This document shows, in pieces, positions 45,835 to 54,221 of a DNA stretch of 64,000 nucleotides. The translations under genes and the position numbers were made by a program. The notes beneath the pieces were generated by a model. The model saw only the letters and a list, made by a program, of their open reading frames with translations, had not been told where the DNA came from and did no database searches. Every line of letters begins with the position of its first letter. Positions within the stretch are counted from its first letter, which is position 1. The DNA comes from Aquimarina sp. MMG016. GTDB lineage: Bacteria; Bacteroidota; Bacteroidia; Flavobacteriales; Flavobacteriaceae. The DNA lies in assembly GCF_018100805.1 (NCBI RefSeq), contig NZ_JAGJEA010000009.1, positions 1-64,000 on the forward strand. Direction: 5' to 3'.

Positions 45835-46953
45835 ATGAAATTTATAGTATCTAGTTCTTACTTACTAAAACAACTTCAGGTATTAGGTGGTGTTATTAGC
45901 AATAGTAATACTTTACCTATTTTAGATAACTTCCTATTCGAATTAGACAATAACACATTAATGGTTTCTGCATCAGATTTAGAAACTACAATGTCTGCCA
46001 AATTAGAAGTAGAATCTTCTGATCAAGGAGTAATTGCGGTACCGGCAAAACTATTATTAGAAACACTAAAAACCTTTCCGGAACAGCCTTTAACTTTTGT
46101 TGCAGGAGATAGTAATACTGTAGAGATTAGTTCTAATCACGGTAAATATGCTTTGGCATATGCTGATGGAGAAGAATTTCCTAAAGCCGTAGAGTTAGAA
46201 GATCCTAGTTCCACAAACATACTTGGTGATATTTTGGCTACAGCAATTGGAAAAACCATTTTCGCAACTGGTAATGATGATTTAAGACCTGTGATGAGCG
46301 GTGTGTTTTTTCAATTCTCTACAGAGGGTTTAACTTTTGTTGCTACAGATGCTCATAAATTGGTGAAATATTCCAGAGAAGATGTAAAAGCTTCTCAGGC
46401 GGCAGAATTTATTATGCCAAAGAAACCTCTAAATCTGCTAAAAGGAATTTTAGCTGGAAGTGATAGTGAAGTTACTATTGAGTATAATGAGTCTAACGCT
46501 AAATTCACTTTTGATGAAACTCAGTTAATCTGTAGATTAATTGATGGAAAATATCCAAACTATGAAGCTGTAATCCCAAAAGAAAATCCTAATAAACTAA
46601 CCATTGCTCGTACTCAGTTTTCAAACTCAGTGCGTAGGGTTTCTATTTTCTCTAACAAAACTACACATCAGATCCGTCTTAAAGTTGCCGGAGCAGAATT
46701 AAATATCTCTGCAGAGGATATTGATTATTCTAACAAAGCAGAAGAAAGATTAACCTGTGATTATCAAGGCGATGACATGCAAATTGGTTTTAACTCTCGT
46801 TTCTTAAGCGAGATGTTAAACAACCTAAGTGCGGATGAGGTACAATTAGAAATGTCGTTACCAAACCGTGCCGGGATATTGACTCCAATCGATGGTTTAG
46901 ATGAAGGCGAAAATGTAACAATGCTAGTAATGCCTGTGATGCTGAATAGCTAA
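45835..46953 (+). CDS. dnaN: DNA polymerase III sliding clamp (beta subunit)
   Basis: A 372-residue beta clamp of three similar domains that rings DNA and tethers polymerase III. Recognised by MKFIVSSSYLLKQLQVLGGV, SASDLETTMSA, RPVMSGVFFQ, VATDAHKLVKYSRE, LICRLIDGKYPNYEAVIP and the C-terminal LVMPVMLNS, close to the canonical clamp end. Length is normal. In this family dnaN often lies near gldG; here the broken acetyltransferase and a DinB-like gene intervene. No dnaA is nearby, so this is not an origin region by itself. Confidence 0.97.
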   Translation: MKFIVSSSYLLKQLQVLGGVISNSNTLPILDNFLFELDNNTLMVSASDLETTMSAKLEVESSDQGVIAVPAKLLLETLKTFPEQPLTFVAGDSNTVEISSNHGKYALAYADGEEFPKAVELEDPSSTNILGDILATAIGKTIFATGNDDLRPVMSGVFFQFSTEGLTFVATDAHKLVKYSREDVKASQAAEFIMPKKPLNLLKGILAGSDSEVTIEYNESNAKFTFDETQLICRLIDGKYPNYEAVIPKENPNKLTIARTQFSNSVRRVSIFSNKTTHQIRLKVAGAELNISAEDIDYSNKAEERLTCDYQGDDMQIGFNSRFLSEMLNNLSADEVQLEMSLPNRAGILTPIDGLDEGENVTMLVMPVMLNS

Positions 46954-46977
46954 TATTAAGCATTAAATATGATATAT

Positions 46978-47014
46978 AAATCCAACCACTTTGCAGTAGT
47001 TGGATTTGTTTTTT
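46978..47014 (+). terminator. Rho-independent terminator after dnaN
   Basis: AAATCCAACCACT (46978-46990) pairs with AGTAGTTGGATTT (46995-47007) with one C-A mismatch, a short loop and a following T run. It lies 24 bases after the dnaN stop. Confidence 0.82.
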
Positions 47015-47122
47015 ATGCTTAAATTGTTAAATATCTAAAACAATTATATTGCCTTGCACAAACCCTTTCTTTGACTTAGAAAACAAATAATAACAAATTA
47101 AACCAACATAATATATTTACAC

Positions 47123-47521
47123 ATGAAAATCTCTTTAGAACAAGCAGAAAAAATTATAGCTGCTGCCAAAAAAAAGTCAATTGCTTTAGACACTAAAATG
47201 AATATCTCTGTAGTAGATGCAGGAGCTAATCTTTTGGCTTTTGCCAGAATGGATGGAGCTTGGTTAGGTTCAGCTGACATATCATTGAAGAAAGCAAAAA
47301 CAGCTCGTTTCTTTGATATGAATACTGGTACTATTGGAGAACTATCTCAACCTGGAGGCTCTTTATATAATATAGAACATTCTAACGGAGGTCTAATAAC
47401 ATTCCCTGGTGGGGTACCTATCAAAAATGGAAACGGTGAAATCATCGGTGCTATTGGAGTAAGTGGTAGTACTGTAGAGAATGATCATGCGGTGGCAGAA
47501 GCTGGCGCTACAGCATTGTAA
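47123..47521 (+). CDS. GlcG/HbpS family heme-binding-like protein
   Basis: A 132-residue small protein of the GlcG/HbpS family (DUF336). Typical stretches are [52 protein letters not shown] and the end VAEAGATAL. The family includes heme-binding HbpS and proteins linked to glycolate use; neither role can be assigned. Soluble, no signal peptide. A terminator follows. Confidence 0.85.
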   Translation: MKISLEQAEKIIAAAKKKSIALDTKMNISVVDAGANLLAFARMDGAWLGSADISLKKAKTARFFDMNTGTIGELSQPGGSLYNIEHSNGGLITFPGGVPIKNGNGEIIGAIGVSGSTVENDHAVAEAGATAL

Positions 47522-47532
47522 CGATTTTATAT

Positions 47533-47585
47533 AAAACGTGTGGATTATCAAGATTTTATATAGCATAATCTACACGTTTTTTAAT
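47533..47585 (+). terminator. Rho-independent terminator after the GlcG-like gene
   Basis: AAAACGTGTGGATTAT (47533-47548) pairs with ATAATCTACACGTTTT (47565-47580) with one G-T wobble, around a 16-base loop, followed by T. Confidence 0.78.
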
Positions 47586-47628
47586 AGTAGTTTTACTCCC
47601 ATTCATGGCTACTAGCAACACCAGAAAT

Positions 47629-48270
47629 ATGAAAAAAATCGTTAGTTACATTTGGCCACTTACCAAAAAAATTCAGTCTAAAATTAACGGAACGTTGGAA
47701 ATTACCTGGATGAATGGTAAAAAGGTGTTGGATAGTGAAACAGCCAATTATTCTTACGGTTCGTTACAGCGGGTTTTAGATTATGGATTATCTAAAATAT
47801 ACTTTGATAGTAAAGCAAGCATCCTTTTGTTAGGAATGGGTGGAGGAAGTGTTATAGATACATTAAGAAATAGATATAACCACAGGGGTCATATTACTGC
47901 CATAGAAATTGATCCGATAATTATTCAATTGGCAAAAGATGAATTCTATATCACAGAAAATAAAAACTTAAAGATTATTGCTGAAGATGCACATCGTTTT
48001 GTAATTAATTGTAAAAACACTTATGACCTGATCATCATGGATCTCTTTATTGATCTAAAAGTACCTGAAGAATTCTACAAAATTGAATTTTGGGATCAAC
48101 TTATTAAATTAATGAAACCAAAAGGGAATGTGCTTTTTAATGCAGGTATTCAACTGGATGACGATTCTGATCTACAATCTCTCATAGCAAATTACCCTAA
48201 AGAGATAGAATTTCATCTACACGATAATGTTCACGGGACAAACACCCTGCTTATCGGAAGAAAAAAATAG
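47629..48270 (+). CDS. spermidine-synthase-like SAM-dependent methyltransferase
   Basis: A class I SAM-dependent methyltransferase of the spermidine synthase-like type, 213 residues from the ATG at 47629. SAM motif I is ILLLGMGGGSVIDTLR, the acidic ribose-binding residue is in HITAIEIDP, and NTYDLIIMDLF is motif III/IV. An ATG at 47605 would add 8 residues but would lie only about 3 bases from the start predicted from the -7 element TAGTTTTA (47588-47595). The enzyme lacks the N-terminal beta-domain of true spermidine synthases, so polyamine synthesis is not assured. Confidence 0.8.
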   Translation: MKKIVSYIWPLTKKIQSKINGTLEITWMNGKKVLDSETANYSYGSLQRVLDYGLSKIYFDSKASILLLGMGGGSVIDTLRNRYNHRGHITAIEIDPIIIQLAKDEFYITENKNLKIIAEDAHRFVINCKNTYDLIIMDLFIDLKVPEEFYKIEFWDQLIKLMKPKGNVLFNAGIQLDDDSDLQSLIANYPKEIEFHLHDNVHGTNTLLIGRKK

Positions 48271-48302
48271 TATCTTCGTGAGTGATTTTTACTACCGTAC
48301 TT

Positions 48303-49238
48303 ATGAACGCAAAAAGTCTTACTGGTACTGCCCAAACCATAGCATCTTATATTCATAGAACACCGGTGTTAACCTCCAGACTTCTCAATGAAATTGCAGG
48401 AGCAAAACTGTATTTCAAATGTGAAAACTTTCAGCGAATGGGGGCGTTTAAAATGCGTGGTGCCACACACGCTATTCTTCAATTATCTGATGAGCAAAAA
48501 GCTAAAGGTGTCGTTACACACTCTTCGGGTAATTTTGCACAAGCCCTATCACTTGCCGCTCAGAGTTTAGGAGTTAAAGCATACATTGTGATGCCATCAA
48601 ACGCTCCTCAGGTGAAAAAAGATGCGGTAGCTGATTACGGCGGACATATTATAGAGTGTCCTCCTACTCATAAAGATCGCGAAGAAACAGCAAATAGGAT
48701 TCAAACTGAAAAAGGAGCAACTTTCTTACATCCTTATAACGACCATAATGTTATATTAGGACAAGGTACTGCAGCTTTAGAGTTATTAGAAGATTATCCT
48801 GATTTGAAATATATATTCGCTCCTGTGGGTGGAGGCGGTTTAATCGCTGGTACGGCACTGGCAGCACACTTTTTTGGCAACAACTGTAAAGTCATTGGTG
48901 GAGAACCTTTTGAAGTTGATGATGCGTATCGAGCAGTACAAAGCGGTAAACTAGAAATTAATGAAACTACTAATACAGCCGCTGATGGACTGAAAATGCC
49001 ATTGGGTGATCTTACCTTTCCTATCATACAAAAATATGTCTCAGAAATTATCCGGGTAGATGAAAAAGAAATTATATCGGCTATGCGATTGATTTGGGAA
49101 CGCATGAAAATTATTATAGAACCTTCTTGCGCTGTTCCTTTTGCTGCTTTATTAAGAGAAAAAGAACATTTTCAAGATAAAAAAATTGGAATAATTCTCT
49201 CTGGTGGAAACGTTGATTTGGGTAATTTACCATTTTAA
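48303..49238 (+). CDS. PLP-dependent serine/threonine dehydratase or serine racemase
   Basis: A 311-residue fold-type II PLP enzyme. The Schiff-base Lys is in MGAFKMRGA, the phosphate loop is APVGGGGLIAGT, and HSSGNFAQALSLAAQ contacts the substrate carboxylate. It should dehydrate threonine or serine, or racemise serine. No C-terminal regulatory ACT domain is present, so it is a catabolic-type enzyme. The ATG at 48303 (MNAKSLTGTAQ) is preferred over a GTG at 48282. It follows the methyltransferase gene by 32 bases. Confidence 0.88.
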   Translation: MNAKSLTGTAQTIASYIHRTPVLTSRLLNEIAGAKLYFKCENFQRMGAFKMRGATHAILQLSDEQKAKGVVTHSSGNFAQALSLAAQSLGVKAYIVMPSNAPQVKKDAVADYGGHIIECPPTHKDREETANRIQTEKGATFLHPYNDHNVILGQGTAALELLEDYPDLKYIFAPVGGGGLIAGTALAAHFFGNNCKVIGGEPFEVDDAYRAVQSGKLEINETTNTAADGLKMPLGDLTFPIIQKYVSEIIRVDEKEIISAMRLIWERMKIIIEPSCAVPFAALLREKEHFQDKKIGIILSGGNVDLGNLPF

Positions 49239-49248
49239 AAAAAACACT

Positions 49249-50541
49249 TCAACCATTTATCACGTTAAAATATACGCTCAATCTATGTAATAATTGTTGT
49301 ATAGATATCCATACCCCTAATTCTACCACACTATCAGGTTTCATAGATGGTATAACTTCTTTAATGATAGAGTCATTAATTTCCGCAGGACTATTGGATA
49401 TTGCCTTTGTTAACATTATGGTTGCAGCTTCTTCTTTGGTTAGACAAGTATTAGAAAATAAATTGGTAAGCAATTTTTTGCAGGATGATGTATCAATTGG
49501 AGTAGCTTGTCTTCCTATTCTTTTTATACCCTCTAAAGTGTCTATTCCAATATCCGGGATTAATTTTAAAATAATCACTTCAGCTTCTTTGGCAAGTGCT
49601 TTGTTTTGAATTGTCAAATAGTACACAAGACTGGAAAGATATTTAACCCTTAAACCTAATTCAGTTGTTACCGGATCAAGGTTACTTTTCAATACAAAGG
49701 TCAATGTCTTAATAACTCGTTTACTTTTTATGTTTTTCAAAAAAGGAAAAGTATATCCTGTATATTTTTCAAGGTATACCTTTGATTGTTCATAATTATC
49801 CGGCACACCTTTGGTCCAACGTTTTTCCATCATAACAGCCCAGGGAGCATATCTAAGAATACGCAAGTAGGTTAGAAAATTATCTTTTTTTATTGGTTTT
49901 GTATTAATCTCAGATAAATCAATATTCGATTCACTATGTTTTCCGGGATCCCAACCAATCGATAATAGCAGCTTACCTACATCTTGTATAGAACCTGTTT
50001 CAAGTTCAATTCCCACAGCATCCATAAATTTATTCAGGAACCCCATTAAACCAATAGAAAATATTATTTTATCTATTTCTTCCCCAGTCAAGTAAGAAGT
50101 CAACTTACTATAATTTTCTTTAGTTAATTGAGAAGGAATTGTTGACATTCCTTTGGCTAGACTTACTACTGCTTCTTCTAATTCTGTATACTCACGCTCA
50201 CCAGAAATAACTTTTGAATCCAAGCCTCTACGCAGGGCAAAAGAACAACAATGTGCTGTACAGTATTGACAGCCTGCTTCTTTACTAGCTGTATACATTG
50301 CTAATCCCATTAATTGTTTCAATAATTTTCCTTTCCATAAAGAATTAGGTAAACCCAACAAATTAGGGACCAAAATATTATATGTTCTGAATCCTGTAGG
50401 CCAAATTTCAAGGATGGGATCAGCATTAGGTATTACTCCTATCAATTCATTGACTAATGAAAGCATAGGATGATAATTCTTATGTAAAGTCTCAAAATTT
50501 ATTGCACAGGGCTGCAGTTGTTGAGCAAGAGTAGGTACCAT
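49249..50541 (-). CDS. carboxymuconolactone decarboxylase (AhpD-like) protein, duplicated domain
   Basis: A 430-residue soluble protein built from two CMD/AhpD-like halves. The N-terminal half has the redox pair and His in EAGCQYCTAHCC (residues about 90-100) and ends IGLMGFLNKFMDAVGIELE. The C-terminal half ends in a similar helix (VELGVWISIQQLLHRLSVYF) but has no Cys pair. Such proteins are peroxidase partners or gamma-carboxymuconolactone decarboxylases; the role here is unclear. The ATG is at 50541, divergent from the BlaI gene. Confidence 0.75.
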   Translation of the reverse strand: MVPTLAQQLQPCAINFETLHKNYHPMLSLVNELIGVIPNADPILEIWPTGFRTYNILVPNLLGLPNSLWKGKLLKQLMGLAMYTASKEAGCQYCTAHCCSFALRRGLDSKVISGEREYTELEEAVVSLAKGMSTIPSQLTKENYSKLTSYLTGEEIDKIIFSIGLMGFLNKFMDAVGIELETGSIQDVGKLLLSIGWDPGKHSESNIDLSEINTKPIKKDNFLTYLRILRYAPWAVMMEKRWTKGVPDNYEQSKVYLEKYTGYTFPFLKNIKSKRVIKTLTFVLKSNLDPVTTELGLRVKYLSSLVYYLTIQNKALAKEAEVIILKLIPDIGIDTLEGIKRIGRQATPIDTSSCKKLLTNLFSNTCLTKEEAATIMLTKAISNSPAEINDSIIKEVIPSMKPDSVVELGVWISIQQLLHRLSVYFNVING

Positions 50542-50635
50542 TATGTAAAGAGTTGGTTAATATGCATACAATTTAAAAAATGTTTGTGTCATTTCTAAAT
50601 TATTAACCATCAATATAAACATTACAAACCTTAAA

Positions 50636-50689
50636 ACTAATCAATTAGTTAAAATACTAATAAATTAGTTGTAAAACTAAAATATTAGT
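50636..50689. promoter_or_regulatory. three phased BlaI-type operator palindromes
   Basis: Three 14-bp copies of ACTAAT-NN-ATTAGT lie at 50636-50649, 50656-50669 and 50676-50689; the third has ACTAAA as its left arm. They start exactly 20 bp apart. The third ends 2 bases before the -7 element of the BlaI/M56 operon, so bound repressor would cover the promoter. I infer BlaI binding from position and from the dyad symmetry BlaI/MecI operators require; the sequence differs from the classic TACA/TGTA core. Confidence 0.75.
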
Positions 50690-50691
50690 AG

Positions 50692-50699
50692 TATGTTTG
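50692..50699 (+). promoter_or_regulatory. -7 element of the BlaI/M56 operon
   Basis: TATGTTTG is an exact -7 consensus, 18 bases before the BlaI ATG at 50718. The expected -33 position falls inside the second operator (ends 50669), which contains TTAGTTG rather than TTTG. Confidence 0.6.
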
Positions 50700-50717
50700 T
50701 TTTGTAAAATTGATATA

Positions 50718-51077
50718 ATGCAAAAGTTAGCCAAAAGAGAAGAACAAATCATGCAAAGTTTATGGAAGCTCGACAAAGCTTTCATAAAAGAAATTATTGA
50801 AGAACTCCCAGAACCAAAACCACATTATAATACAACTGCCACTATTGTTAAAATCTTAGAAGAAAAAGGTTTTATTAGTCACGTAGCTTATGGAAATAGT
50901 TTTCAGTATTACCCACTAGTCTCTAAGGATGAATATCAGAAAGAGGTATTAGGAGAAGTAGTTAATAATTACTTTGACAACTCTCCTATGGCTTTGGTAA
51001 AGTTCTTTGCTAAGGAAGAAAAAATCAATACACAAGAATTAGAAGAAATCATTCAATTGATAAAAAACAAAAAGTAA
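50718..51077 (+). CDS. BlaI/MecI/CopY family transcriptional repressor
   Basis: A winged-helix repressor of about 119 residues from the ATG at 50718 (MQKLAKREEQIMQSLWK, the family start); a TTG at 50697 would add seven residues but overlaps the promoter. HTH features are AFIKEIIEELPEPKPHYNTTATIVKILEEKGFI, split over helices 2-3, and the wing VAYGNSFQYYPLVSKDEY. The C-terminal helices dimerise and carry the peptide bond normally cut upon induction. The stop overlaps the M56 ATG by one base. It should repress this operon through the three operators upstream. Confidence 0.92.
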   Translation: MQKLAKREEQIMQSLWKLDKAFIKEIIEELPEPKPHYNTTATIVKILEEKGFISHVAYGNSFQYYPLVSKDEYQKEVLGEVVNNYFDNSPMALVKFFAKEEKINTQELEEIIQLIKNKK

Positions 51078-53809
51078 TGGATTATATCATTCATAGCTCA
51101 GCCTTAATAGGATTATCATATATTGTATATAAGTTTTTCCTTTCGAAAGAAACTTTTTACCATTTAAATAGATGGGTTCTTTTATCTTTAATTGTGCTCT
51201 CCTTTACTTTACCGTTTATAACTATCCCAGAAAGTTTGTCCTTTAAAAGTGTGGTAGTTGAGGAATCAACTGTTATAACAAAGAGTCCACCAGTTTCAGT
51301 TATAGAAACTCCTCAAAATACTGCAGTTATTGATGAAGTATCAACTAATGATTCACCATCAATTACTACAAGCCATATCAGTACTAATTTAGATTGGAAA
51401 ACAATCCTTGTATACATTTATGTATTAGGAATTATGGTATTCGGTGTACATTTTCTAATCCAATTAGGAGTTTTATTATACCGAATCATAAAATATCCAA
51501 CTATAGAAGTTGATGACTATAAAATCATCGAAACCAATAAAAAACATGCCCCCTACTCTTTCTGGAATCGAATATTCATGAATCCCAGCCAATATAACCC
51601 AGACACTTATTTGCAGATTCTAAAACATGAACAAATGCATATCAAAGGAAAACACAGTATTGATATGCTTTTAGTTGAGTGTTTAGTGATGTTACAATGG
51701 TTCAATCCTTTTGCTTGGTTATATCGAAAAGCTATTGATAACAATCTTGAATATTTGACCGATGAAAGTATGCTTACTATTGGTGAGGATAAAGAGGTCT
51801 ATCAAATGAATCTTTTAAAAGTCTCAACTCCTAATATGCCTACAGGCTTGGCAACAAGTTACAATCAATCATTTCTCAAAAAACGAATACTTATGATGAA
51901 TTCTAAAAAATCGACAGCAAAATCAGGATGGAAATACCTAATCATTATTCCATTACTAGCACTTACGGTATTTTCTTTTAATCCGGTTAAACCAAGTACC
52001 TCTCTTGTAGTAGCTAATGAAAAAGAACCCGAAAACATGATCCTAAACCCTGAAAAACAAAATATAGTTTCTGAAGCCGATGGAGATTTTACCAGAGGGG
52101 TTTGGGATGCTGAAGTTGGTGGCGGAAAATTATGTATAATGTTTAGAAGTGCAGAACCTCTGAAAAGAAATTTCTGGTCTACGACAAGATGTTATGATCC
52201 TTCGTTTTTTGCCAATTTCCCAAAAGGAGATAAACAAAAGTTAGAGATCACCAGAGATGCTGGTACCATGACACTCATTGGTGAGTTTGATGGCAAAATT
52301 GGTGACGGGCGATATACATTTACTCCTAATACTAATTTTATCACTTCTTTGAAAAACTATGGTTTAAACGCTGATAACAATGACTTAGCACATTGCTTCT
52401 TAACTGATTTTGATACTACATACCTTGCCTATCTAAAAAAAGAAAACCTTTCCATAAATCAAGATGATTTTGAAGATATTATTCATAAATCATTATCTCT
52501 TGATAAACTAAAAATATACCGAAAAGAGTTAGCCAGGTTAGGGTACAACAGTTATACTATGGAAGAAGTTGCAAAGCTTAATCTATTTGATGTTGATGTT
52601 GCTTATATCTCTTTTATCAATAAAGTTAACAGTTCCAAAACATCATTGAAGAAAATCACCAAAGCCAAAATTCATAATCTCACTCCAGAGTTTATCAACT
52701 CATACAAAGACAATGGTTATGGTAGCATGTCCCTGGATGATTATATGAAGCTAAAAATTCATAATGTAACTCCGGATTATATAGCATCTTTTAAGAAAGA
52801 AGGATATACAAATATCTCTGTAAAAGACGCTAAGAATCTAAAAATCCATAATGTATCACCAAAATACATTCAGTCTTGGAAAAGTATCGGATATAATAAT
52901 ATTACACTTAAAGAAGCCAAAGAATTAAAAATTCATAATGTTACACCAGGATACATTAACAGCTTTAAAAAAATAGGATACCCAAACATAACACTACAGG
53001 AAGCGAAAAAACTGAAAATTCATAATGTAACTGCGGAACTCATTACATCATACAAAAATGCCGGACAAACTAATCTTTCATTAAAAGAGGCGATTAAGTT
53101 AAAAATTCACAATGTAACTCCAGGTCAAGTTAAAGCAACTTCTGGTTATTCTTCTAGCTCTACTAGTAACTCAGGAAAAGGCTATCAAGAAACTCAGCAA
53201 ACACCCAATGATTTCATAAAAGCATTTAAAGCCCTTGGGTATGAAAATATTGAAGTAGATGATATCATCTCTCTTAAAATTCATAATGTAACACCAGAAT
53301 TCATAAAAAGATATCACAATGCAGGATACAAAAACATTCCTTTAGATGATGTCGTAGGATTAAAAATTCATAATGTAACACCAGATTTTATTGATACTTT
53401 CAAAAAGGCAGGATATAAGAACATTTCCTTAGAAGATGCTATGTCTTTAAAAATTCATAATGTTTCTCCCGACACAGCTTCAGCATATACTAAAATTGGA
53501 TATAACAACCTTACTATAGACGATCTAATGTCTCTAAAGATTCATAACGTATCACCAGAATTCATAAAAGAATTTAAGAAGACTCGGTTTGGCAATCTTC
53601 CATTAGATGATATTATATCGTTTAAAATTCATAATGTAACTCCAGGGTTTGTGAAGCCTTTTGAAGATTTAGGATACAAAAATATTACAGCGGATCAAGC
53701 TATGAGTCTTAAAATTCATAATGTAACTCCAGAATTTGTAAAATCTTTAAAAGATCAGGATCCAGATATATCGCTTGAGCAAGCAACCAGAATAAAAATT
53801 CATTTTTAA
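51077..53809 (+). CDS. M56 (BlaR1-like) membrane metallopeptidase with KIHNVTP repeat tail
   Basis: A 910-residue membrane protein. Residues 1-302 are an M56 peptidase with helices at about 5-20, 32-50, 110-138 and 285-302, and the zinc motif HEQMH (184-188) with NLEYLTDE supplying a third ligand. M56 proteins sense a signal and cut BlaI-type repressors. Residues about 335-530 are soluble; from 531 to 910 follow about 12 copies of a 29-residue repeat based on KIHNVTPxFIxxFKxxGY, NIxLDDAxxL, one copy interrupted by a Ser/Gly-rich linker. The tail is predicted to be periplasmic and could be the sensor. It overlaps BlaI by one base. Confidence 0.88.
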   Translation: MDYIIHSSALIGLSYIVYKFFLSKETFYHLNRWVLLSLIVLSFTLPFITIPESLSFKSVVVEESTVITKSPPVSVIETPQNTAVIDEVSTNDSPSITTSHISTNLDWKTILVYIYVLGIMVFGVHFLIQLGVLLYRIIKYPTIEVDDYKIIETNKKHAPYSFWNRIFMNPSQYNPDTYLQILKHEQMHIKGKHSIDMLLVECLVMLQWFNPFAWLYRKAIDNNLEYLTDESMLTIGEDKEVYQMNLLKVSTPNMPTGLATSYNQSFLKKRILMMNSKKSTAKSGWKYLIIIPLLALTVFSFNPVKPSTSLVVANEKEPENMILNPEKQNIVSEADGDFTRGVWDAEVGGGKLCIMFRSAEPLKRNFWSTTRCYDPSFFANFPKGDKQKLEITRDAGTMTLIGEFDGKIGDGRYTFTPNTNFITSLKNYGLNADNNDLAHCFLTDFDTTYLAYLKKENLSINQDDFEDIIHKSLSLDKLKIYRKELARLGYNSYTMEEVAKLNLFDVDVAYISFINKVNSSKTSLKKITKAKIHNLTPEFINSYKDNGYGSMSLDDYMKLKIHNVTPDYIASFKKEGYTNISVKDAKNLKIHNVSPKYIQSWKSIGYNNITLKEAKELKIHNVTPGYINSFKKIGYPNITLQEAKKLKIHNVTAELITSYKNAGQTNLSLKEAIKLKIHNVTPGQVKATSGYSSSSTSNSGKGYQETQQTPNDFIKAFKALGYENIEVDDIISLKIHNVTPEFIKRYHNAGYKNIPLDDVVGLKIHNVTPDFIDTFKKAGYKNISLEDAMSLKIHNVSPDTASAYTKIGYNNLTIDDLMSLKIHNVSPEFIKEFKKTRFGNLPLDDIISFKIHNVTPGFVKPFEDLGYKNITADQAMSLKIHNVTPEFVKSLKDQDPDISLEQATRIKIHF
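52667..53806 (+). repeat. coding tandem repeats, 87-bp period
   Basis: This DNA encodes the KIHNVTP repeats of the M56 protein. The 87-bp unit starts with AAAATTCATAATGT in most copies; thirteen starts are countable, the last (KIHF) truncated by the stop. The sixth unit is longer because of an inserted linker at about 53140-53210. Nucleotide similarity between units suggests recent duplication or homogenisation. Confidence 0.85.
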
Positions 53810-53837
53810 AAACTAATTAATACATATTCATCAATCA

Positions 53838-53873
53838 AAAAAACCTGCAATTTTGAAAGTTGCAGGTTTTTTT
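53838..53873. terminator. bidirectional terminator between M56 gene and leader-peptide gene
   Basis: AAACCTGCAA (53841-53850) pairs perfectly with TTGCAGGTTT (53860-53869), loop of 9, with A and T tails on the two sides. It lies between the convergent M56 gene and small peptide gene and can serve both. Confidence 0.82.
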
Positions 53874-53890
53874 GATTAATAAACAGTATT

Positions 53891-54076
53891 CTAGCATGCT
53901 AGCATCTGATCTAAAATAATACCTATAACTCCTTCTCTAGCGTCATCAGTCATGTTCAGACTATTAGCTTTTACAATTTGTTTTTGAAACTTCCTTATAC
54001 ACCTATTTCTTCCACCACCATTTAATGAAACAAGTTCGTTTCTTGTCAATTTTTTCATTCCCTTTAAATCTATCAT
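53891..54076 (-). CDS. double-glycine leader peptide (bacteriocin/RiPP-like precursor)
   Basis: A 61-residue peptide. The N-terminus MKKLTRNELVSLNGG fits the class of leader peptides cleaved after Gly-Gly by C39-peptidase transporters (hydrophobic and ELxxL spacing before GG). The predicted mature part is about 40 residues with two Cys (RNRCIRKF and LAC at the very end), so a disulfide is possible. ATG at 54076 or, more likely for the leader, ATG at 54058. No transporter or modification enzyme is next to it. Bacteroidota carry many such orphan precursors; function is unknown. Confidence 0.6.
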   Translation of the reverse strand: MIDLKGMKKLTRNELVSLNGGGRNRCIRKFQKQIVKANSLNMTDDAREGVIGIILDQMLAC

Positions 54077-54100
54077 AACTTTGTTTTAAATATTGAGCAG

Positions 54101-54145
54101 CTAAATTAGAGAATAGGATTACTTCCTTTCCTACCCGAAATGGGT
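54101..54145 (-). promoter_or_regulatory. candidate promoter and palindrome of the leader-peptide gene
   Basis: On the minus strand, TAATTTAG (54108-54101) resembles a -7 element. ACCC-N5-GGGT (54133-54145) is an inverted repeat centred about 44 bases upstream of the inferred start, a usual place for an activator site. On the plus strand it is followed by six T, but no upstream gene needs a terminator here. Confidence 0.4.
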
Positions 54146-54221
54146 GTTTTTTAAACTATAAAATCAAATTATTAATATATTACTCCACAAATATTCATAA
54201 ACCAATAAAAAGGTTGTTTCG

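Noticed and set aside
52667-53806. Regular 87-bp repeats that could suggest a CRISPR array
   Set aside because: The units are in frame within the M56 gene, lack unique spacers of constant size and encode a conserved peptide repeat; no cas gene is in the window.
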